Positions 32,136-37,976 of a stretch of 64,000 nucleotides of DNA are shown piece after piece. Position 1 is the stretch's first letter; each line of letters starts with the position of its first letter. Below the pieces are notes generated by a model. It searched no databases, was not told where the DNA came from, and worked only from the letters and a program-made list of their open reading frames with translations. The stretch comes from an uncultured Clostridia bacterium (GTDB lineage: Bacteria; Bacillota; Clostridia; Christensenellales; Aristaeellaceae), in the NCBI GenBank assembly GCA_947166385.1, contig CAMVEB010000014.1:1-64000 (forward strand), written 5' to 3'. The position numbers and the translations under genes were made by a program.

Positions 32136-32164
32136 AGTATACAGTACGAACATCCTTTAGTCAA
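32136..32164 (-). promoter_or_regulatory. Promoter of the DUF234-type ATPase
   Basis: Minus strand TTGACT, 17 nt, TATACT. Just upstream (32170-32206) are repeated TACGACGAAT / TACGACGAAT / TACGAT elements that could be regulator sites. Confidence 0.8.
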
Positions 32165-32402
32165 GTTAAATACGACGAATTTAAATACGACGAATCATAA
32201 TACGATAAAAAGATTAATATGTGAATTGTTCGATATCGTAAAATTGGTCGTCCTTCTGATCCATGCTTGAGCTTGAGTATGGTTTTTTCGGGGCCAGCCA
32301 GTTGTCTATATCCATTATTCTTCCGGCTGGGTACGGTTAAAGACAAAAGCCAAATACAAATGATCTGGAGGATAGGATGGTAGGAAGCGCATGAATCAAA
32401 AA

Positions 32403-32475
32403 CATACCCTAAAAAAATATAAAAACAGGGTACAAATCTTGACTAAGACACTAAAAAATATATATTTAGGGTATG
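32403..32475 (+). promoter_or_regulatory. Promoter flanked by CATACCCTAAA inverted repeats
   Basis: CATACCCTAAA (32403-32413) and its exact complement TTTAGGGTATG (32465-32475) enclose TTGACT (32439-32444) and TATATT (32461-32466, 16-nt spacing). The right arm overlaps the start of transcription. A repressor binding both arms would loop out the promoter. The remainder of 32165-32402 is empty. Confidence 0.6.
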
Positions 32476-32490
32476 AGAGGAGGGAGCAAG

Positions 32491-32703
32491 ATGGATAGGT
32501 GCATTGATAAAATGGAAAAACGGATCATGTCTTATCCCAAGGGAAACATACCCCTATCTGGCAATCCGGGCACCTTTTTCTATCATTCCATGGAATATCG
32601 GTTGATGCGGGAAGGTGTCGGCGACCTGCACTGCATGACAGAAGATTATATTGTTGATGACCTGATGATGGAATGGAACGGTCAGGGACGTTATGGAACG
32701 TAG
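32491..32703 (+). CDS. Hypothetical 70-aa protein
   Basis: ATG at 32491 follows GAGAGGAGGGAGCAAG, a very strong ribosome site, behind a recognisable promoter. The product starts MDRCIDKMEKRIMSYPKGNI and includes FFYHSMEYRLMREGVGDLHC and a C-terminal acidic DDLMMEWNGQGRYGT. I do not recognise the family. Its promoter, repressor-like arms and a downstream terminator-bearing repeat resemble the nearby toxin-antitoxin units, so it may be one partner of a broken module (inference). Confidence 0.55.
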   Translation: MDRCIDKMEKRIMSYPKGNIPLSGNPGTFFYHSMEYRLMREGVGDLHCMTEDYIVDDLMMEWNGQGRYGT

Positions 32704-32822
32704 GGACGACCCGTTTTTTCCACTATCGGCGGCTTCGGCCGTCTTTTTTCATCTCAGCAAAACCGGTTGGATCCTTCACCCAACCGGCAGTGTATCAACC
32801 CGGGATGGTTCTGAGTTTCCAT
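32695..32822. repeat. Composite intergenic repeat, copy 1
   Basis: Contains the terminator-like block GGCGGCTTCGGCCGTCTTTTTT (first part at 32726) and the hairpin block ACCGGTTGG...CCAACCGGC (32762-32787), ending GGGATGGTTCTGAGTT. The same blocks recur at 33850-33965, 35783-35848 and 36330-36400. 32823-33137 holds no supportable gene. Confidence 0.75.
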
Positions 32823-33137
32823 TCAACCGGACGCTTTCTGTTTCTTGCCTCCTTTCTCTGCTCAGTTGTTGATATAGGGGGAATACATTCCCGGATGGAG
32901 AATGCCGGAATCACTTTCCGAATGATAGGTCCGCTGGGCGGGTGCGAATTCCTGCGTGACAACATGGCGGGATACGAGCCAGGTGATGGTTGGCGCGAAT
33001 TTATATCTTCCATTCCTTTCTCCGGCCGCCTTTCCGGCGGGGCTCTCTTTGATGGCTGAAGGATAGCACAGGAGTTTTTCCGGTTTTGCAATCGGTTTCC
33101 GGGGACTTTTTCCACACGTCCTCGAGCGCCTGGCGAA

Positions 33138-33166
33138 TTGAATCTGCGGGAGTTTTATGGTATGAT
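33138..33166 (+). promoter_or_regulatory. Promoter of the second PIN module
   Basis: TTGAAT, 17 nt, TATGAT, 30 bp upstream of the antitoxin ATG. Confidence 0.75.
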
Positions 33167-33196
33167 CTTTATAAGGAATCGAAAGGGAGTGATCAT

Positions 33197-33424
33197 ATGC
33201 CTTACGACGGGCCCATGCAAACAGCATTTAAAAAGCTTTCTCCCGAGCAGCAGACTGCGGTTTATCAGTATGTTCTTTTCCTGGTCAATAATCCGTCTGT
33301 GGAAGTGATTATTCACGAGGACAAGCATCCGAAGCGTAAACTGGGCATGCTGGCGGATCGGTTCAGGGGCATCAGTGACGATTTCAATGATCCGATTCCT
33401 GAATTTGGAGAGTACATGCAATGA
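33197..33424 (+). CDS. DUF2281-like antitoxin
   Basis: The 75-aa protein has an N-terminal helical dimerisation segment (MQTAFKKLSPEQQTAVYQYV) and a C-terminal tail with the DUF2281-type pattern KLGMLADRFRGISDDFNDPI and PEFGEYMQ, which fits the toxin's active-site groove. ATG at 33197 follows AAAGGGAGTGATC. It overlaps the PIN toxin start by 4 bp. Expected to repress its own promoter with the toxin as co-repressor. Confidence 0.8.
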   Translation: MPYDGPMQTAFKKLSPEQQTAVYQYVLFLVNNPSVEVIIHEDKHPKRKLGMLADRFRGISDDFNDPIPEFGEYMQ

Positions 33425-33810
33425 AATATCTGCTTGATACATGCGCTCTGATTTATATGATTTTTGATCCGGGACGCCTTTCTTCGCGGGCGGTTGAGAT
33501 TTCCGAAGGTGAAAATGATCTGTATGTCAGCATTGCTTCGATTTGGGAGATTATGATCAAGGAACAGATTGGCAAGCTGGATATAGACGAGACCAGTGCG
33601 ATGGAAATTGAGGAAATCTGCAAAGAGATGGATGTTCATATTCTGCAGACATCCATTCCGCAGATAGATGGGATTCGTTCACTTCCCACATTCAAGGATC
33701 ATGGTGATCCCTTTGATCGGCTTATCATTTCTCAGGCAATGGATATGAACTTGCCGGTTATTACTTCTGACGAGAAGTTTACCAGATATAATATCAAAGT
33801 AGTCTGGTGA
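33421..33810 (+). CDS. PIN-domain ribonuclease toxin
   Basis: The 129-aa toxin has MKYLLDTCALIYMIF (first Asp), SIASIWEIMIKEQIGKL (Glu), DHGDPFDRLIISQAMDMNLP and ITSDEKF (last Asp). The acidic set is complete. It differs from the PIN toxin at 28342 and belongs with a different antitoxin type, so the two modules are independent acquisitions. The ATGA overlap gives coupled expression. Confidence 0.92.
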   Translation: MKYLLDTCALIYMIFDPGRLSSRAVEISEGENDLYVSIASIWEIMIKEQIGKLDIDETSAMEIEEICKEMDVHILQTSIPQIDGIRSLPTFKDHGDPFDRLIISQAMDMNLPVITSDEKFTRYNIKVVW

Positions 33811-33849
33811 ACGGTTCTTCCCCCGCCGGCAAGTTCTGCTGGCACGGAA

Positions 33850-33965
33850 CAGCGGGACGACCCTTGGTTCCACCCTCGCGGAATGGTTGGAACGACCCCA
33901 CAGGCGGCTTCGGCCGTCTTTTCCATATCAGCAATAAGCCGATTGGATTCTTCATGGGAAAGGCT
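33850..33965. repeat. Composite intergenic repeat, copy 2
   Basis: Begins GACCCTTGGTTCCACC, contains GGCGGCTTCGGCCGTCTTTT (terminator block) and ends with half of the hairpin block (AAGCCGATTGGATTCTTCAT). The first block matches 36330-36400; the last matches 35783-35848. It directly follows the PIN toxin stop and probably serves as its terminator. Confidence 0.75.
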
Positions 33966-34158
33966 GGATGATAAGCTGGATGAGCTGATTAACTGCCTGG
34001 AGGAAATAACGGATGACGGGGAAGATTGCTGCGCGGAATCATTTAACCCGGTAAATGGCGTGCTTACTCGCCGCCCGTACCGGGCGCTGGCAGTGCTGTT
34101 ACGGAATAATCAAATCTTCCTGCAGGAGAAAATCAATGATATTGCAATGAATGATTGA
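33952..34158 (+). CDS. Possible fragment of a small helical protein
   Basis: After the repeat, an open frame reads RLDDKLDELINCLEEITDDG, then ESFNPVNGVLTRRPY, ending AMND at TGA 34156-34158. The Asp/Leu periodicity suggests a coiled helix. It has no start codon of its own after the repeat and no ribosome site, so it is probably a remnant. 34159-34274 shows nothing. Confidence 0.25.
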   Translation, partial: SWERLDDKLDELINCLEEITDDGEDCCAESFNPVNGVLTRRPYRALAVLLRNNQIFLQEKINDIAMND

Positions 34159-34274
34159 ATACTTACGACGTATGCGTCGCAACTTTTCACATTCTCCTCG
34201 TGAGTTTAAAGATAAGGGAATCGCCCTTCAGGTGATAATGGTGATGGTATATCGATGCAAAGCGTCAATGGAAA

Positions 34275-34312
34275 AATAAAACAAGAAAAAAAGAGAACCA
34301 TCCCTGGTTCTC
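34275..34312 (-). terminator. Minus-strand terminator
   Basis: On the minus strand GAGAACCA-GGGA-TGGTTCTC followed by TTTTTTTCTTGTTTT. It overlaps the stop codon of the remnant at 34311. Confidence 0.8.
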
Positions 34313-34454
34313 AAATCGGTTTAATCCGCGATCTCTGCTGCTGCGTTTGTTGTTGCAATAGTTGACGAAGTGTGTTGGCGATGACAGCGGACTGGTTGCT
34401 TAGCTCCGTTTGGATGATGGGTTTTGCAGATGGATTTATTGCGAACTTTTTCAA
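34311..34454 (-). pseudogene. 3' remnant of an unidentified minus-strand gene
   Basis: The last 47 codons before the terminator read SAKPIIQTELSNQSAVIANT then LRQLLQQQTQQQRSRIKPI, a Gln-rich helical tail of the kind found on mobilisation or coiled-coil proteins. Upstream the frame runs antisense to the ATPase promoter and gene, where it makes no sense. The adjacent terminator supports a once-real gene. Family unknown. Confidence 0.35.
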
Positions 34455-34462
34455 AATAGACA

Positions 34463-34520
34463 AAAAGTTTGCAATATGATGCAAACTTTTCTTGATTCTA
34501 CAAAAAATTTGCAGTACAAT
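34463..34520 (+). promoter_or_regulatory. Promoter and operator of the DUF4143-type ATPase
   Basis: AAAAGTTTGCA (34463-34473) and TGCAAACTTTT (34480-34490) form a perfect 11-bp inverted repeat; TTGATT (34492-34497), 17 nt, TACAAT (34515-34520) follow at once. A further half-site AATTTGCA lies in the spacer. Bound protein would block the -35 box. Confidence 0.75.
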
Positions 34521-34544
34521 CATATCCTGAGAGGTGATTGTGAT

Positions 34545-35720
34545 ATGATAAAAAGAGAGCATTATCTGGCTCAGATCAAACCGTTTGCTGACAGCGATCT
34601 GATTAAAGTAATCACTGGTATACGTCGCTGCGGAAAATCCGTTATTCTGAAACAACTGGCACAGAGTATCCTGAACAGAACAGACAATGTTATTCTTCTG
34701 GAATTTGAAAATAAGCGCACAAGAGCTTTGCTGCCTGACGCAGAACGGGTTATCACATACGTGGATGAACACCGGACAAAAGAAAAATGTTATGTTTTTC
34801 TTGATGAGATTCAGGAAATTGAAAACTGGCCGGATATATGTCAGACCTTGCGATTGGAAAACTGCTCAGTCTTTATATCCGGCTCAAATTCCAAGCTGCT
34901 TTCTTCTGAGTTTACGGATGCGCTGAGCGGACGTTATGTTTCTTTTCAGATTCACCCTTTTGTCTGGACAGAATTACGGGAATATGCAGAGGAGCTGAAT
35001 CGTGAACTGTCTGTTTCTGACTATCTGATCTGGGGCGGCTTCCCCAAAAGGTTAGAATTTGAGGGGGAAGCTATGATTCGCTATCTGGAAGATATTGATG
35101 AGACGATCATCTACAAAGATATTATCCGAAGGTTTAATATCAGGAAGGAATCCCTTTTTCGTGCAGTTGCGGACTTCGTACTCAGATCCAACGGAAGAAT
35201 TGTTTCATATAATTCCATCTACAGAGCGGTGAAGCAGAAAGAGAGATGTTCAGAAAACACGATCGTGAAATATGTGGAATACTTGGAGAAAGCCTTTGCA
35301 ACAGAATTAATGAAGCAATATTCCGCAAAGACAAAACAGGAATTGCAATTTCACAAAAAGTGCTATGACGGTGATGTATCCCTTAATTCGATTCGTTGTC
35401 CGAATAATCGCTTCGATATTGACCACAATCTGGAAAACATCGTCTATCTGGAACTGCTTTGGCGGGGATACAACGTAAAACTGTATGACAATGCCGGAAA
35501 GGAAATAGATTTTATCGCTTCCAAATCCGGCAAAGAGTATTTGATTCAAGTCGCTCACAGTGTGGTAGATGAAAAAGCATACCAGCGGGAGTTCAACGCA
35601 TTCAACGGACTGGATAACGCAAGGCAAAAGATTCTGATTACAAATGATGATATGGATTATTCCACAAGTACGGTCAGACATATCAGGCTGAAGGATTTTC
35701 TGGAATGTAAAGAACTGTAA
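34545..35720 (+). CDS. AAA-type ATPase with DUF4143-like C-terminus
   Basis: The 391-aa protein opens MIKREHYLAQIKPFADSDL, then Walker A VITGIRRCGKSVILKQL, Walker B CYVFLDEIQEIENW, sensor CSVFISGSNSKLLSSEF, and a C-terminal DUF4143/PDDEXK-like region (NIVYLELLWRGYNVKLYDN, GKEIDFIASKSGKEYLIQVA) with D and Q at catalytic-like positions. ATG at 34545 follows GAGAGGTGATTGTGAT. Function unknown in general; its promoter has a strong operator, implying a tight control that the gene's own product might exert. The surrounding region is AT-rich and probably acquired. Confidence 0.88.
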   Translation: MIKREHYLAQIKPFADSDLIKVITGIRRCGKSVILKQLAQSILNRTDNVILLEFENKRTRALLPDAERVITYVDEHRTKEKCYVFLDEIQEIENWPDICQTLRLENCSVFISGSNSKLLSSEFTDALSGRYVSFQIHPFVWTELREYAEELNRELSVSDYLIWGGFPKRLEFEGEAMIRYLEDIDETIIYKDIIRRFNIRKESLFRAVADFVLRSNGRIVSYNSIYRAVKQKERCSENTIVKYVEYLEKAFATELMKQYSAKTKQELQFHKKCYDGDVSLNSIRCPNNRFDIDHNLENIVYLELLWRGYNVKLYDNAGKEIDFIASKSGKEYLIQVAHSVVDEKAYQREFNAFNGLDNARQKILITNDDMDYSTSTVRHIRLKDFLECKEL

Positions 35721-35782
35721 AACCACCCTTGACAACTTTACTCTCGCAGATTGAGGCTGCGGAATAGAAGAAGCTTTCATCT

Positions 35783-35848
35783 CGGCAAAAAGCCGGTTGG
35801 ATTCTTCATCCAACCGGCAGCGTATTAACCTGGGATGGTTCTGAGTTG
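35783..35848. repeat. Composite intergenic repeat, copy 3
   Basis: Centred on a perfect hairpin GCCGGTTGGAT-TCTTC-ATCCAACCGGC (35792-35818), ending GGGATGGTTCTGAGTT as in copy 1. No T-run follows on either strand, so it is a structured repeat rather than a simple terminator. Confidence 0.75.
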
Positions 35849-35863
35849 GGTTCTTAATCGCTT

Positions 35864-35950
35864 GTAATGTCTTTGTAGATCTTGCGGCCCATGTTGACGA
35901 GTTCTGCTGTTCCGGCAACAATGCCGATGATGCAAGCTATTTTACCACAA
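35864..35950 (-). pseudogene. 3' remnant of a small minus-strand gene
   Basis: The minus-strand frame ending at 35864 reads KIACIIGIVAGTAELVNMGR then KIYKDITSD. It looks like a membrane-adjacent C-terminal segment. The upstream side merges into the toxin remnant on the other strand, so the 5' part is lost. Family not recognised. Confidence 0.35.
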
Positions 35951-35982
35951 TTGAAAAAATACGACGATTCCGGTAAAATTAA

Positions 35983-36081
35983 TTATTCCGCGAACAGATC
36001 AGCCGGATCATCACTGCTTATCGTCCGGACCGTGAAAAGTGGAGTGACGATTTCAGAACCAGGAAGGAGAATGAAGGATGA
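35983..36081 (+). pseudogene. C-terminal stump of a toxin (DUF4258-like)
   Basis: Thirty-two codons read FREQISRIITAYRPDREKWS then DDFRTRKENEG, ending in a TGA that overlaps the ATG of the YgiT-type antitoxin. VITAY.PD..KW..DF..R is the C-terminal signature of small BrnT/MqsR-like RNase toxins of the DUF4258 group. The frame is closed upstream by TAA at 35980-35982, so at least 60 N-terminal residues are missing and the toxin is inactive. Confidence 0.75.
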
Positions 36082-36308
36082 AATGCCTGATTTGCAAAGC
36101 TGACTCCATGGTAAACGACAGGAGCACTTATTTCGCGCAGCTTCCAAACTGTTATGTGATTATTGAAAACGTTCCATGCAGGAAATGCACGCAGTGCGGA
36201 GAAGTGGTTTATCCCACTTCCGTCATGGAAAAGATTGATGAACTTCTCAAAAAGGTGGAAGCCATTGCAAGCAAAATCCTGATTATGGATTACGATCAGG
36301 CTGCATAA
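36078..36308 (+). CDS. YgiT-type (MqsA-like) zinc-finger antitoxin
   Basis: The 76-aa protein has paired Cys motifs MKCLICKADSM and CRKCTQCGEVVYP for one zinc, a conserved VVYP/TSVMEKIDELLKKV linker, and a short C-terminal helix. There is no full XRE domain as in MqsA itself, so it resembles the compact YgiT group. ATG at 36078 overlaps the stop of the toxin stump. It survives without a functional toxin, so it may act in trans or simply be decaying. Confidence 0.9.
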   Translation: MKCLICKADSMVNDRSTYFAQLPNCYVIIENVPCRKCTQCGEVVYPTSVMEKIDELLKKVEAIASKILIMDYDQAA

Positions 36309-36329
36309 GTGGAACAGGATAGTACAGAG

Positions 36330-36400
36330 ACGGCTCTTTGGTTCCATCCCGCGGAATGGTTGGAATGACCCCACAGGCAGCTTCGGCTGCTTTTTCTTTT
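36330..36400. repeat. Composite intergenic repeat, copy 4
   Basis: GGCTCTTTGGTTCCATCC, then GCGGAATGGTTGGAATGACC, then CAGGCAGCTTCGGCTGCTTTTTC. It matches copy 2 at about nine of ten bases; the terminator stem differs by compensating changes (GCAGC/GCTGC in place of GGCGGC/GCCGTC). It directly follows the YgiT antitoxin. Confidence 0.75.
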
Positions 36401-36481
36401 TACCGGCGCGGTGTGTGGATGCTTCCGCAACATGCTGCGGGGAGCACCTGGACTGATCCGGACAGTGTTTTTTATCCCTGT

Positions 36482-36518
36482 ATTATAGGTTGAATTATTC
36501 CTATAATTGGAGTATTAT
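36482..36518 (+). promoter_or_regulatory. Promoter and operator of the phd/doc module
   Basis: ATTATAGG (36482-36489) and CCTATAAT (36500-36507) form an inverted repeat with a 10-nt spacer. TTGAAT (36490-36495), 17 nt, TATTAT (36513-36518) gives the promoter with the repeat lying across it, as expected for Phd autorepression. Confidence 0.8.
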
Positions 36519-36539
36519 TTGATGGAAGGAGGTGGCTTC

Positions 36540-36782
36540 ATGAATATCGATACCAGTGCGATTGTCACTGCTACAGAAGCAAATCAGAACTTTTCCAAAG
36601 TCTCAAAAATGGCTGAGAAAAAAGGCCATATCGTAGTTTTCAAAAACAACAGGCCAAAGCTCCTTGTGATTGATCTGGATACTGAGCCGCAGATCGAGAT
36701 GACAGAAGATGAAAAGATCGATTTCGTTGCAGCGCGGATTCTCCGGGAACATAAAGCCGCCTTTGAGGAGCTTGCAAAATGA
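36540..36782 (+). CDS. phd: Phd-type antitoxin
   Basis: The 80-aa protein has the Phd fold TATEANQNFSKVSKMAEKKG, HIVVFKNNRPKLLVIDLDTE and a C-terminal flexible part ending AAFEELAK that would bind Doc. ATG at 36540 follows GGAAGGAGGTGGCTTC; the in-frame ATG at 36507 lies before the promoter -10 box. It overlaps doc by 4 bp and should repress its own promoter. Confidence 0.92.
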   Translation: MNIDTSAIVTATEANQNFSKVSKMAEKKGHIVVFKNNRPKLLVIDLDTEPQIEMTEDEKIDFVAARILREHKAAFEELAK

Positions 36783-37153
36783 TTAAATTCTCCAAAGAAA
36801 AAGTGAAGCTTCTGCATCAGCTGCTTGCAGAAGCAACCGGCGGAAGCGTCGGTGTACGGGATGAGGGACTGCTGGATTCTGCGCTGGAAAGCGCATTTTC
36901 AGGCTTCGGAGATCAGGAATTCTACCCGTCGAAGGAAGAGAAAGGAGCCAGGCTGGGGTATGCCCTGATTTCCAATCATGCGTTTGTCGATGGAAATAAG
37001 CGGATTGGTACGTATATCATGCTGACATTCCTTGAAATGAATGGCATTCGCATTCGCTGCACGGATGAAGAGTTGGTCCATGTCGGTTTATCGGTAGCTG
37101 ACGGTAGCATGAAATATGAAGAACTTCTTCAGTGGGTCAGGGAACACGAATAG
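36779..37153 (+). CDS. doc: Doc-type Fic-domain toxin
   Basis: The 124-aa toxin has the Fic/Doc motif NHAFVDGNKRIGTYIMLTFL, corresponding to HxFxDxNKR. Doc phosphorylates EF-Tu and blocks translation in the well-studied phage case. The N-terminal helix LLHQLLAEATGGSVGVRDEG and the C-terminal helix are complete. No inhibitory extension is present, so control depends on the upstream Phd-type antitoxin. Confidence 0.95.
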   Translation: MIKFSKEKVKLLHQLLAEATGGSVGVRDEGLLDSALESAFSGFGDQEFYPSKEEKGARLGYALISNHAFVDGNKRIGTYIMLTFLEMNGIRIRCTDEELVHVGLSVADGSMKYEELLQWVREHE

Positions 37154-37245
37154 AAATTCCTGAACATGAGCTATTCCCGGGGTCCTGATTTTTCATTTTC
37201 ATTTTCACTGCCATCCCCGCAGGGCGCTGCGTATCAAAAGGTGTA

Positions 37246-37414
37246 CACGGTGAAACACCGGGGAAAGTGTCTGGATCGGATGGAGAAGATCTGTGCTGAC
37301 TGGAAAGGGCGGTTTGTCAGCGGAGTTTCCATTTCATATGGTGTTGCGTCGACAGAAGAATTCTCAGATCTGGATTCCCTCCTGAAAGCGGCGGATCTGA
37401 GAATGTATGAGTAA
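37246..37414 (+). pseudogene. GGDEF-domain C-terminal remnant
   Basis: The frame reads WKGRFVSGVSISYGVASTEE, FSDLDSLLKAADLRMYE, the last strand and helix of a diguanylate cyclase domain (SYGVAS and ADxxMY are standard). The active GG(D/E)EF half is missing and the upstream 80 bases are unrelated. It ends at a TAA at 37412-37414. Confidence 0.8.
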
Positions 37415-37512
37415 AAGAACAATTATTATCAATCTGCTGGGAAAGAAAGGCGGAAAAGATAGGGCGAACTGAAAATCTTCTGTCTGAAAAGGTTTTTCGA
37501 TCCTCTGGCGAT

Positions 37513-37545
37513 CAGTCAGATCCGATGCGGTCTGACTGTTTTTCT
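37513..37545 (+). terminator. Intrinsic terminator
   Basis: CAGTCAGA, 10-nt loop, TCTGACTG, then TTTTTCTTT. Probably inherited from the GGDEF gene. 37546-37724 shows no gene. Confidence 0.8.
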
Positions 37546-37724
37546 TTGTATGTTTCAGGACAGGGGGAGGCCCTTTTTCTGTCAGAGAAGCTCGAATGCC
37601 ATCTGATACATTTCTCTGGCATCAACGGTGTTCCTGATTCAGAAGCTTCGTATTTTGTCTTGCTGATAACCATCATGACAAAATTCCTTTCTTCGCTGCG
37701 TTTGGAAGCAGCAGACCTGTTTCT

Positions 37725-37955
37725 TTACTGCGCGGGGGGTGTTTTCCGGTAGGCGGTGGGAGAAACCCCGAAGGTTCTTTTGAACATCTCCGCCATATAG
37801 CTGGTGCCGTTAAAGCCGGACTTCTGGGCGATTTCCGGCAGAGAGGGTAGTGGTCACCAGGTATTCGGCCACTTTCCGCAGCCTGAAATCCACCAGGTAT
37901 TTCACCGGGCTTTCTCCTGTAATAGCCCCCTGCTGTCATCCGGTCAGGGGCTTCG
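37725..37955 (-). pseudogene. AraC-family regulator, C-terminal fragment with frameshift
   Basis: Minus-strand codons read ATTGESPVKYLVDFRLRKVA, EYLVTT, then after a one-base slip near 37848, LPEIAQKSGFNGTSYMAEMF, KRTFGVSPTAYRKTPPAQ, stop at 37727-37725. These are the two helix-turn-helix units of AraC/XylS proteins. The N-terminal domain is absent and the frame is shifted within the second unit, so it is a clear pseudogene next to the protease gene. Confidence 0.85.
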
Positions 37956-37976
37956 CGGGTGGCCTGCGGCCCCGTT

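Noticed and set aside
32673..33059. 128-codon plus-strand frame after the 70-aa gene
   Set aside because: It reads through a terminator hairpin and the composite repeat; composition is non-coding.
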